Below, in pieces: positions 38,038-49,362 of a stretch of 64,000 bases of DNA. This DNA comes from Rallus limicola. Lineage: Eukaryota; Chordata; Aves; Gruiformes; Rallidae. Made by a program: the position numbers and the translations under genes. The notes below the pieces were generated by a model. It was not told the DNA's origin. It ran no database searches and saw only the letters and a list, made by a program, of their open reading frames with translations. The stretch spans positions 65,824,783-65,888,782 of the forward strand of contig JAKCOZ010000002.1 in the NCBI GenBank assembly GCA_022605955.1. Reading direction: 5' to 3'. The stretch's first letter is position 1; each line of letters begins with the position of its first letter.

Positions 38038-41000
38038 GGCTCTCTGCTCTACTTCACTGCCTGGGCACCATGCTGAGCAGATACTTCAAAACATCCTTTG
38101 ATTCCTAAGCTCTGCATACATCGCTGCTGTCTGTAACCCTTAGTTAGCTCCCTTTTCAAGTTGTTGTGGTTTTTCTTCCAGTCCTCGCTATATTTCTTTG
38201 CCTTATTCTGGGATGCTTCTTTGACCACCTCATTTACCAGTCTGTGAAACTTTGATCATGCTTAATACTCATTTATTTTTTAAGATTAAGTTGATCTATC
38301 TAATGTATTAAAAGAATCTCAGCATCTTCAAAAAAAAAAAGGAAATAAGCAAACTGAAGCCACCATCACCCATTTTTCACTCTTCTTCTGTTTTCAGCTT
38401 CATTTCTGTTTATGCATACTGTACCAGTTTAGATTCGTGGGCTCTTCTGTGCGGCAATCATCTTTCCAGGAAGAGCCTCACGATAGATAAGTTGACAGAT
38501 AACAGCCATAGGAAAAATATTTTGGAGAACCACTTTTCCTGAAACATGGATACTATTAGATGCAATTCCTGGGTCACTGTTGTTACTCTCTCGAGTGTGA
38601 GCCATAGCTGACAGAAAGCATTAAGACCCTTTTGTTATTGAAAGTCATCTGACGAATCAGACAAAGTCTTCCTGTACTTCTTTTCACATTTAGGAAAAAA
38701 AAAAATTCAAATTCTGTTTCAAATGTGACTATATCTTAGAAAGAAAACCAACACAGTTAAAAGACATTGTTTTTCTTACTACTTCCTAAGATGGTCATCA
38801 AAAGCAGCAATGGTAAACTACCTGACCCTAACATTAAAGAACAAGTACTTTCTTCACAACGGCTTTAATTCACTTTCCTACATTGTTATCAGAAAATCTG
38901 CAGTCTACAATTATATTTATCACAAAGTCTGAACGATGTATATTTTAAAAATTAAATGGAATTCAACAGGTATTTCTTTCAGTAATGCTTATATTAGAAT
39001 GTCTTTGTTCTATGACATCAACTTCAGAAAAAAACCCCACACAATAATATAATTTTAAAACTGAAATGCCCAGGGAGTGAGGTTAATAAAGAGCAAGTAT
39101 TATGCATGAACATTTTTCTATTCATACTTAATATGCATGATCGTTATGGGTAGAAAGTATTGTAAAACCTTTTTTTTTAATATTCAAATTCATAATGAGT
39201 AGAAAATGCATCCCCTTATGCCATTAATACTCTAATTCCAATTGACACAGTAGACCTTTCCAATCATATCCATTTTTAAATACTTAGACTAAGATGATAG
39301 ATCTATGCAGGTCAGTCAGTCACATGTGTCTGGAATAAAAATCTGGAATCACTTGCTTTTGTGAATTAAGAAAGATGGAAAGTCTGTACGGCAAAGACTA
39401 GCAAGTATCTTTGGCACACCTTTATTAACCTCTCAAATTCCTTCAGCTTTTCTGCCTTTTAAAGTGATATAGGAAAATATGTAATTTTTAACAAAAGATC
39501 TGAAGACAGATCTCCTTTCCTACTTCTTGGCTTTCTTGGGATTTAAAAGCCAGCAGTTTACAGCATTTCTCTTCTTGTGTTGTCACATGAAAACATTGAT
39601 CTTTTCCAAGTTCCTAATGGAAGTTTTTCCTTTCTAAACTGTTGTTCTAGCTAGAGACTTTTCATCTTGGTGTTCAAATATGACAGATCTGGAAAAAAAA
39701 TAATCCTAGTTTCTTGTTCTCTACCTGTAAAACTGTGTAGTCATCATTACAAGTATACCAATATTCACTATTTCTGTTAAATCTATATTGATCTCTCTAT
39801 GCTTTCTTTTTTCTCTTGACTGAGAGAAAAAGCACAATCACTCTTTAAGGCTCTTTTTCAAAATTCCATGTCTCAGAGGAGCTGATAGTTTCAAAGATTT
39901 GCAATAGCTCTTCTGTCTCCTACAGACTTACATTTAGGAAACTGAACACTGTGTTGCATATTTTGCTCTGGATTTGTGACAGCACAGTAGGCTCTAAGTG
40001 TTTGCTGTTCACACTGTTATCAGGGAACAGGAAATACTAAGGGTCATATTTAAAAGCATCTTGGCAGCAAGAGTTTCCCTAGTAGTGATGGTTTCTGAAG
40101 TAAAACTTGAAAGAGCATTTTTCTTTTTCAAATGTCATTGTTTCTTTACCAACAGCTTGACAGTGACTTTTTCATTTTCATTTATTATTGTATATGTTGG
40201 AAGAAGAAAGGTAAGTACAACTTGAATGTTCTTGACTTGATAAATTCCAGATTATGACATGAAGGTCTGTCTTTCTGGACAAATGTTCCCTGAAAAGGCA
40301 GTCAAGTAGACCCCTAATAATGGTTCCATGCTAAACGCAACATTAGTCACATGCTTTAAAAGTGAAATAGAAACAAGGTGATTCCAAAATAGGGATGTCA
40401 TTGAAAGGTTCAAAATGTTCACAGGAGCTTTTTTATGCCCTGAATGATCTTCAAACAGTTTTATTTTTACTAATGGTATGAGGTCAATATAGAGCAAGTA
40501 CATGACTAGGAAGATCCACAGTTGGCCCATATAGAACTTCCTTGATGCAAAAATGAAAGGTTTTTATCAACATTGATAATGAACTGAATATAAACATGTA
40601 CATGTAATTTTTTAACAAGTTTACCTTGAATGATTCTAGTTGTTAAAATATATGAAATAATTGGTGCAGATGTAGAAAAGGCTTTACAGCTATAAACAAG
40701 GAAAACTGTAATGATGTTAAGACTTAATGATGCAACCCCTGATAATTGTAATGATTATTTATCCATGAAAATCCTTCCACAGTGATGAGTGAAACTATGT
40801 GTTAAGTAGAGACACATAGCACCACACATACCTACTTGGCAGGTAAAGTACATAAAATTCACTATAAAGTGGTGAATGATAAAGGCCCTAATATTTCCCG
40901 GTGCCAATGTAGTTCCTCTAGAGATTACTTGCTTGTTTCTATGTGGTACATCATTGTGGTACATGAGCATAACCTGAATGCCTGGCAACCAGAGTACAAA

Positions 41001-41444
41001 TTGCATGACTCTTAATGTTATGTTGCTGACGTAATTATTATAATGGCAAAACCATTACTTACCGTAATGTTAAGGAGAATGAAAGAGGAAACATTCAGGA
41101 GTTTCTGCCTGTAGGTAAGTTACTAAATATATATTTAGCCACTTAAATTCTAATGCCTTAATTTTTAAAATTCTGAGTACCAGTTTCTCATTGAACATCA
41201 CTGAGATCACTAAATTATTGACATCTCTGGAAATCAAGCTCTCTATTTAAGTGCCAGGAGCTCATGTGCTTCTAGGTCTATATGCAAGAGATAAAGGTAG
41301 TTTATGTGATATCTGAAGTTTGTGACAATGCTTGAGCTCAGATTCTCTGATCAGAGCAGTTCAATGCTAAACTGTAGTTACCTGCAGGTTTGGGTTTTGC
41401 TGAAGGAACAAATCTGAATTTGATGGCACCACTCCATCATGGTG

Positions 41445-41467
41445 AGGATGGGAATGATTCCCATCCT
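41445..41467. repeat. Perfect inverted repeat, 10-bp arms, 3-nt loop
   Basis: aggatgggaa (41445-41454) and ttcccatcct (41458-41467) are exact reverse complements separated by tga. It could extrude as a very small cruciform. No role is evident. Confidence 0.85.
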
Positions 41468-43994
41468 AGCCAAATTCCCTTCACCCCCAAAAACTATTTG
41501 TCTTATGGTGACATTATGAGGTCACCACCAGGCAGGCAAGGTACTTTCTAAAGCATCACAGGTCACATAAAGCAAGAGAGAGTGGCCTCTGCAGGCTGAC
41601 ATACTGCTGTCAGTGCACATGAAAGGGGAGTGGGTCAAGGATCACTGCTTACTTCAGTCTACTCCTCATCTCAGGCAATTTATGACTCTATTGACATAGC
41701 CTGGCAGTTAATTTAAGCTTTTCCATGTGGAATGTCACTTTTCAGCTTAACTCCTGATTTTAATTGTGGTTTGATATCTCAGGCTGGCAGGGTGAGAAGC
41801 ACATATCACATTCTTAAAAGTAAATGTGTTTTGAATAATTGCCCTTAATTTTCAGGGCCTTATGTTACCACAGTAGGTAAAACAGCAGAACCAACTTAGC
41901 AGTTGACAAACTAAATAACATTTTCAAGTTTTTCTGCATACCAATCATGAATGCCACCTGAGGAACAATAAATCCAATTTAATCATGATGTCTGATTTAA
42001 GCAGGGGAAGTTATTCCTCTGTTGGTATCCTTAAAACATATAGCTACAATATTCATGTAAATCCTTTAAATATATCTGTGAAAAGTACTTATGTAATCCT
42101 TCAAGCAGAAGGAAAAAGGATGTATTCTCTTTATAACATAGTAAGTAGGCAGATGTCTCTAAAGTAGATTCCACTTCAATGCAAGACTTTGTGATACCAA
42201 TTAGAAAGCATATGCTATATTGCTTCAACACCCTGTTACCAAATGCTGATGAATGTTTATGATCATAAATGAAATATGTAAAGTGGCACTGAAAGTACTC
42301 TTTCAAATTATAAGTGTTAAGATTTATACAGTGCAGAATGTCTACCAGGTGCTCTGCAATCCAGGGTCTCAGGGATGTATTTCTATGGGGGTTTGTGGAG
42401 TATAGCAACAAATTTCAATGCTGCCTCAAGTACTGAGGTATGTCTACTTCCATGTATTTGCTGTGAACACTAATACCAACACTAGATGCTTAACTAAGTT
42501 AGAGTAAAAGATTCTGAGAGGTATAGTAGAGCTTGATAGAAAGACATGGTTGCAATACAGTAAATAAATATATTTGGAAGCAGAAACTCCCAGCAAGGTT
42601 TGGGTTCAGGCATGCTTTGCAGTGCCCACTGCCACCTTTGTCCCTGATTATTCAAATTGCTGTTGATGCTGCAGCTTCCTTCCTGCTCTGGTCAGATGGG
42701 AGCAAGAGGGACTTGAGACTGCTTCAGAGCATATGACTGCTGACTAGGTCTGATCCTGACATGGATATGGGATAGCAATTTGACATGTACTGAAACCCAG
42801 GAGCTGGGAATCTGCTTCAGTTCCACAATTTAGATGTAGATAAAAAGGGTGTTATTAAAGAGCTGACTCTCCCAGGAATGGAATGGTTACTATATAAACT
42901 ATGCATTTTGCATCTTCACTGCAAGTCATTGGATTTGATGCAGGGATTATTAACTGCAATACAATGTTATCTGTTTTGACTAACAGTGATAATATCATTG
43001 CAATGTTTGCTAAGCTCTAAAACTCATATTTTAAGATTAAAAATGTTTATCAGAACATCTAGTCTAATGCATTGCACATGGACAATCAAATTTCAGAGCT
43101 GTTTCTCCTTCACTGAGACTAATAACTAGTGTTTTCAGAAGGGCTAGGAGTCTGAGCCTGCAGACAAAGACAGAAAATCTGTCTTGCTTGTTCTGATGGT
43201 TATTCATATTCAGCTGTAAGAACAGTAATGCTATTACAGTTTCAGTGTGTTTCATTAAACTCCCAAACATCTTTAGTGTTGTCTTTAAACTCTAAAGAAT
43301 TAATGCCTTATCTAGTAAAGCTAAGTATATAGTGTGATCAAGTGAACTCATGGTCTTAATTTTAGTATTCTAAATAGAGCTCATAAAGCTAAGTTTTCTG
43401 TAGCCCTTCAAATGCTCTTATGGCTTTTTCATGCACCATTTCCATTTCCATTTCATTCATTTCAATTTCAGCTTTTTGAAGCTAGACTAGAAATGGTGTC
43501 TGTATTTTAATATCCCTTTGAACAATGCTGAATTAGAGATGCATCTTCTATCACATGTATTTTTAAATTAGTATTACTCTTTTCTGGTTCTTCTGTCATT
43601 GCTAGGCCCTACTTGTTCAGTGCAAACACAATTCCTCACTTTTTAAAAGTGAGTTGTCTAGTTATTAATCAATTTGTCTGAATTTTACAGGTCTTGTACT
43701 GTATTTGTTAAAATTAATCTGTCATGGAGCAGCAAACTGAATTTTTTAAGCAGGAAGAAGTTGATTTTTAAAATACTCTTTCCTTTAATATCCTTTATTA
43801 ATATACTTCTCTATTGGTTTCTCAGATCTTTTACCTTGAATCTCTTCCATAATAACCAATTTATAATCAACTCTCTGACCCCACTTTACATGTTGGCAGT
43901 AGGAAGAAAGTTTTTCATTCTGTTGTTAATTCTGTAAATCCCCTTTCTCCCTTGTTCCTTTCTTCTCTTCTTCCCTTCTTTGCATCATTCCTAG

Positions 43995-44139
43995 TTCAGA
44001 ACAAAATTTCAAAAGGTATTGAAGTGTTTCATAATTGCTTATTTTTAAATTCTGAATGCTATCATGTAAAACAAAGACGCCATATAATGTCAAACACTTT
44101 CACGAAGTCCAGAAAACTTGTTTTCACAGAACACACCAG
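43995..44139 (+). CDS. Exon-like segment, unknown protein (weak candidate)
   Basis: A long pyrimidine tract (43947-43992) ends in AG at 43993-43994, and the segment ends ACACACCAG before gtgagt, a near-consensus donor. Of 145 bp, one frame is open throughout (47 codons, phase 1 start, phase 2 end) and includes HVKQRRHIMSNTFTKSRKL. The other two frames contain stops. Codon content is AT-rich and I recognise no domain. A non-coding exon is an equally good reading, since the splice signals are better than the coding evidence. Confidence 0.28.
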
Positions 44140-44934
44140 GTGAGTAATTCCTTCTCTTTACCAGACATAAGTGTAAATGCTCACTTCTTTTAAGATACTG
44201 AAATGTTCACTAAACGAATTTTTCTTTTCATCTTTATTATGCATTTTATCACATCCATCATATAATAAGGATATGCCAATTGAGGGATTCATTACATCTG
44301 CAGTGTCATGGATACTGCCAGAAAATGTACTCCTGATGCCTTTGTTTCCCTTTCAATTTTCCATATCTGTTTTACTCTCCTTTATACTGTCTTTTTCTAC
44401 TGCTTCCCAGCAAAACTTCACATTCCTTTTACTTACTTTTCTGTTATTGCTCTGCTTTTGATTCTTTTCACCAAGTTGCTGTTAAACTCATTTGTTCCAA
44501 ACAGTGTTCTGCAATTTTTTTCTCCTGTTTCTTCTTACTTATTATAGATATTCTTTGGTATTCATAAAAAGACCCAACAAAACAAGATGTTTCTATACAA
44601 ATTGTACTCTTTGCTGTTGACTTGAATAAGAAATGTATGTAGAAAATGTTGTATACTTTTGAGGAATTGTAGCTTAAAAAAAAGACTCAGCGAATTAAAG
44701 AGAAAGAAGGAAATAATAGAAATATCAGGTTACATTATGATAATTAGAATACAACCTAGGCTTACTTTGCATGTAATGACATTGATGTGTGGTTACTTTG
44801 CATACACCCCATTGATGTGTGGTTACTTTCCTGAAGTTCTCCAAGCTTCCTGACTTGGCTATTCAAAACATAAGGAGTAGAAAGGTTATTTTTCCAACCA
44901 GGAACTGCAGGGATTTGATAGATCTTGGCTTTTC
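44140..44934. other. Non-coding stretch with small 30-bp duplication
   Basis: No gene recognised. Overlapping open frames at 44177-44547 are hydrophobic and phenylalanine/leucine-rich because the plus strand is T-rich, and look accidental. A 30-bp period duplication lies at 44781-44829. Confidence 0.55.
44781..44829. repeat. 30-bp period tandem duplication, partial second copy
   Basis: attgatgtgtggttacttt is found at 44781-44799 and again at 44811-44829, separated by gcatacacccc. Confidence 0.9.
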
Positions 44935-45112
44935 AATAGACAGGAATGTTAAGTTTCTCATCTACCATGACACCCAAGTCTTTCTCAGCATGGTTACTCT
45001 CCAGTTCCTCTCCCAGTCTGTATATATATCTGGGATTCTTCTGGCCCAAGTGCAACACCTTCCACTTCGCAGTGTTGAACCTCATTAGGTTCACCTGGGC
45101 CCACCTTTCCTT
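44935..45112 (-). mobile_element. CR1 LINE fragment, ORF2 region, minus strand
   Basis: Forms of acacccaagtctttctcagc, tgggattcttctggcccaag, and tgttgaacctcattaggttc followed by gggcccacctttcc match the reverse complement of CR1 ORF2 near the end of the reverse transcriptase domain. The element is truncated at both sides and carries no intact frame. It lies about 550 bp from a plus-strand CR1 3' end, so the two are separate insertions. Confidence 0.8.
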
Positions 45113-45663
45113 ACATGCAGTGTTATAAAAGAAGTTTTAATTCTAGATTTTATGCAAGGCTGAGGCCAGCAAAAGTTAGAGAAGCTAAGAATTCTCTTGA
45201 TATTACACCATTTGAGGAGGTATGCAATGACGGCAATATCCATAAAATCTGGCATATGCTTTCTCTCATTTATTTATCTTCTACCATGGTTTGGTTGCAC
45301 AGTTGCAAGGAGACAGCAGGAAAGATTTTCTTCCCATGGAGGAAAGTATACAGGCATCTGCTAGCAGAATCTAGTCCAGTGACAGGATAAAAACAGCTGA
45401 TGTTAAGAAACTCTAAGCTCCAAAACTCCCATTACTATTTTCCACTATTACAAAGAAAGAGAAGAAAGTCAATTTACCAATCAGAATAAACCACTATAAT
45501 ATTCCCAACTGCTGGAATAAAGGAAATATGAAAGATAAAATCCTGCTTGAATTTTCTATTGGATACAATCAGCCAATCTAATTTAGCTGTTCAATACTTA
45601 AATAACACATTTGCAAGCAGTTCAAAAAATGCAAAGTGTGGTTATTAAAAAAATAACTAGTTT
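45113..45663. other. Non-coding stretch between two CR1 copies
   Basis: AT-rich with no recognisable gene. The 91-codon frame at 45115-45390 shows no family features. Confidence 0.5.
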
Positions 45664-45977
45664 GAAAACTGGAGAGAGACTTTTTATAAGGGTATGTAAT
45701 GATTGAACGAAGGATAATGGCCCTAAATTGAAGGAAGGTAGATTTAGATTAGATATTAGAAAGATATTTTTCCCTGTAAGGGCAGTGAGGCCCTGGCACA
45801 GGGTGCCCAGAGAAGCTGTGGCTGCCCCCTCCCTGGCAGTGTTCAAGGCTAGGTTGGATAGGGTATTGGGTAACATGGTCTAGTGGAGGGTGTCTCTGCC
45901 CATGGCAGGGGGTTGGAAATAGATGATCTTTGAGGTCCTTTCCAACACAAAGTATTCTATGGTACAATTCTATGATG
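45664..45977 (+). mobile_element. CR1 LINE, 3' terminal fragment
   Basis: The sequence follows the last part of CR1 in order: forms of aaggaaggtagatttagatt, ggtgcccagagaagctgtgg, ccctccctggcagtgttcaa, tagtggagggtgtctctgcc, catggcagggggttggaa, then tctttgaggtcctttccaac and attctatg repeats. About 310 bp remain, 5'-truncated. Divergence looks moderate. Extra degenerate copies of the terminal motif continue to about 46006. Confidence 0.92.
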
Positions 45978-48900
45978 ACACATGATAACGGTACAAATCT
46001 ATGACTCTTTAGTAATGCAAGCTTATCTTTTTCTCTTAATTCTATTGAGGTAATAAAGACTTCAGGGAGTCATAGAATGCTCCAGGTAGCAAAACATAAA
46101 GTATGTTCCAGTACTTTATCAGCTCTTGTATCCTATATTTTCTGGACTAGCCCTATTTTGCCATCTTTCACAGTAAGCTATGTACAATGGAGTCAGATAC
46201 TATGTTTGCCAATAAATCTCCACAATTTACCCATAGTTAGTACTCAACGAACTGCTGAGTTACTATTTCATATTTTCCAAGTCTTGGTCTATGAAGCTAC
46301 ACTGGTAAGCAACAGAGAAATATTTTTTACAGCATTGCTGATATAGGCAATGTGGTTTTTTTATAACTCAATTACAGTTTGAGTACTTTCTTGCTTCCCA
46401 ATATACTCCACCTTTCCAGATCATGCCTGACTGTGAACAGAGTACTGAATACCTTGACCCTTTCATTCCTGTCAATGTAAACATATTAACCATTTATCTA
46501 GAGAATGTGAACCATCATATAAGCAATTATGATGGAATACAAGACTATTTAGTGATTTGGAGTAGTGGACTGATGGAAGCTGAATCTTTGCTATGTAGCT
46601 TGCTAATGCATTTGCTGTTTGCTTTCATTTGGAATGTTGTTATTAGAATAAAAAAAAATGCCCTATCACATGCATTTACACAGTATGTGGAGCCCTGATT
46701 GGCTTTGTATCTCTCTGGAATTGGCCTTGCTCTGATGGCCATTGCTCTTTCATCACAGTCCCGGGGGAAGATCACAAGGCATTATGGCATTGAAGTGCTC
46801 AGTACCTCAGTATGAGACAGAAGGAAGCCACAGATAGAGGGGAGGCTCTTAAGGACACAATTTTACCACTGAGCAGCCTCAATAATCTCTAACAGGACAT
46901 AGTTTGCCAGTTTTAATCTCTAAGCCAGGGGGTGTAGGGGTAGTACAATCATTCTGTAAGGGTAGGTCATTGCAGATCCCTTGCTTCCTGTTCCTCCTCC
47001 CTTCTTCTGGAAGTGTGGTTGATGTAGCCACACCACCCAAGGAGCTCTTAGTCACTCACGTTTCTTAACTGTGTGATGGCAGCCTACCCAGGTCCTATTC
47101 TTAAGAACTTTTAACTTCCTAGCTCTCTCTGTAGAGTGGTCTTTAGTATTGACCATACTCTCTATTAAATATTTAAAGAACATTTGTTCCCAGAAGGCAC
47201 ACTTACAGAACCAATTGACCAGCAGTATGACCTACAAGGTGTATTTTCCATCTGTGTATATTTCTTTCAAACAAGTAATAAAGTAGCAATGCTATTATTT
47301 TTGTCAGTGAAAGTGTACATCTTTCTTTAAAAATAATGCTAATCAGAAGTTGTAACTATGTAAAAGATTTGGATTCAGGTCAGCACCAGCAGAATAGTAT
47401 TAGTGGAAAAAAATATTTTGCTTTGGTTTAGGTTTTTTTAAAAACTGATTTCCTGTCTTGTCTCATTCTTCAAACAATGTTCTGGTAAACAGCAGTTGTT
47501 AATCCAAAACTCTGTCAATCATCTACCAAGTGCAACAAAACTCACTGGATATTAAGTTGCAAAACAAAATAATAAAAACCAAAACACAGAAAATTTACAG
47601 ATATACCTCTGCAAATCAATGTTAAAAAAACCCCACAGAGAATATTGTCAAACAAGTCTTGCCTATAAAATACATCCTGTGAAATGCTGAAACAAAGGCT
47701 CTCTCATAAAGAGCTGGGGAGCAAAGGAAAATGATAGAGAAGAACAGTGGCAGCAATGCATTAATCAAACGTTTGTGTAAGCAACGTGCTTCCCTCCACC
47801 AGACCCACTTCCAGCCTGGTCCAGCAGACCTGCCTGACACCCATCCGAAGGGCAGGCACCGCTTTAATTTCTGTACCTGTTTTCCCACATACTGCCAGGA
47901 TGGAAATTCTCCTCAAACACAGGTACTCCTAAATTGGAGTCTCCATGGCAACCTTCACAGAGGTGCACACTGAAATTGGCTGCTTGGGGAAGACAGTCAT
48001 ATAATACAAACTGAGAGGATTTCTACTTTCCACTTTTTCCATTTTGAGATAGACAGACAGAATGTAAATAGTAACGTAAGCCTCCAGTAGAACTGATTAA
48101 AAGCAAATGATACTGCAAAGCTATTTAAAATAATTTAGAAAAGTGAGAAGTGAGGTCATATAGAACTCATATATTCATTCTTGTCATTGTTTTTAGTGTT
48201 TAAAAAGAGCAACTTGTACTGAGAGTATGAAGGTTAGAAAGTAAGGTGATGGCAACATCAGCTGTATGTCAGTTTACTGACAGACAAATCCAATCTCTAT
48301 GTCAATCAGGTAATGTGGGAAGTAGATCAGAACTCTCATGTCTGATGATGCAGTACAGAAAACACCCTGAACAGGGATTTTAAAGAATGACATGTTGGTT
48401 ATTCCCAGAATAAATGAAAGGGAATAAACCTGAGAGGTCAGGATGGAGACAGGGTTTCGGTATGGAGCTAGGTAATGCTTAAATACAGATAGGACTTGGA
48501 GGAAACTAGAGGGACCAGCTGACTCACTATCAGATTTAGAAAGACAATATTAAGCACACCATTGTTTAAATAAAATTAGCTGTAAGCCTCCTTTGGCAGC
48601 AGAAAATGCTTAAATGCCCCATGAAGTTTCCCTTTCCACATTCTGTGATGCAAAAAGAGTATGTCCTTTTCTGAACTTAAAGCATACATTTGAATTGCAG
48701 TCACTGGCTACTTACTTCTTCAGGATTCAAATTTTGTAATTTCTTTGGCCTTGACTGTGTATCTCCATACTAACAGAATACCATTCATCTTGAAGCCCAT
48801 GGAGTCATAGAAAAACCTAAAATATTTTCATGGGCTTTTCAAAAAAGACCAATAGATACTGTTTAAGTACTTTTATAACTGACATAAAGACTTTTTATTA

Positions 48901-49272
48901 TATCTCTTCAGATATTACTTTTTAATGCAAATGTTTATCTATGTGGCCATTTATATTTCAGAGTTTATATTCTACATAACTTCATTTAGAAAACAAGTAT
49001 AATAATTTTTCACACAGAAACCAAGACCACATAATGATGCTTCTAGACAGCAATGTTTTGGGGAGAACTGCACATTCATCCACTCATCCACACTGGTATT
49101 TCATCATTCAGAAGACTTAAGTTGCAATGCTAACATACAACAGCTGGATCTCAACAGTCATCCATGTCATCCATGAAGACACATTCATGATTCCTCCTCA
49201 TGTCAAGGGTAAGGAGAAAATAATTCAAGAAAAGCATCTTCAGATGAAATTACTCTTCTTTCTTTAGTTCAC
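45978..49272. other. Unique non-coding stretch with one small ATG-led ORF
   Basis: No certain gene. A 91-codon ORF at 46423-46698 follows a splice-acceptor-like tract and is listed separately. The remaining frames look accidental. Confidence 0.5.
46423..46698 (+). CDS. Small ORF after a splice-acceptor-like tract (doubtful)
   Basis: A pyrimidine-rich stretch ending ccacctttccag (46419) is followed three bases later by an ATG with A at -3. The 91-codon frame begins MPDCEQSTEYLDPFIPVNV. In its last third it holds a hydrophobic segment around LLCSLLMHLLFAFIWNVVI that could span a membrane. The stop is at 46698, and aataaa lies inside the frame near 46647. It could be a terminal exon of an unknown small transcript, but no donor, partner exon or family resemblance was found. 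A chance ORF is more likely. Confidence 0.15.
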   Translation: MPDCEQSTEYLDPFIPVNVNILTIYLENVNHHISNYDGIQDYLVIWSSGLMEAESLLCSLLMHLLFAFIWNVVIRIKKNALSHAFTQYVEP

Positions 49273-49362
49273 CTGTTTTCTTCTGTTTATTCTCAGAAAG
49301 AATTTCCACATCTTGGTACACTTTCATGTCACTCAACAGGGGAAGGCTACATTTCCTCTGTG
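49273..49362 (-). CDS. Exon-like segment, 90 bp, unknown protein (candidate)
   Basis: On the minus strand a T-rich acceptor ending ataaag precedes the segment, and ACAG before gtgaac follows it. The 90 bp are open in one frame from end to end with phase 1 on both sides, so the exon is symmetric and could be skipped without frame loss. The peptide includes SLPLLSDMKVYQDVEILSEN and is charged and helix-like, with codon use resembling real coding DNA more than its surroundings. If the donor is not used, the frame runs to TAA eight codons later, which would suit a terminal exon. No known family recognised. Possible partner: 55673-55794 on the same strand. Confidence 0.33.

Larger units (their letters stand above)
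35561..43994. other. Unique AT-rich non-coding stretch
   Basis: No certain gene. It contains an 11-bp tandem duplication (35988-36009), a 10-bp perfect hairpin (41445-41467), and a GC-richer patch with a minus-strand ORF (37843-38037). A short possible exon at about 40156-40210 is open between a good acceptor and gtaagt but encodes only a hydrophobic, AT-driven peptide, so it is left out. The 126-codon minus frame at 42031-42411 shows no family features. Confidence 0.55.

Noticed and set aside
40156..40210. Plus-strand 55-bp segment with good acceptor and gtaagt donor
   Set aside because: Encodes only a hydrophobic AT-driven peptide in two competing frames. Likely chance.
42031..42411. Longest open frame in the window (126 codons, minus strand)
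   Set aside because: AT-driven composition, no domain, no splice or initiation context. A frame of this length is possible by chance in 64 kb on six frames.
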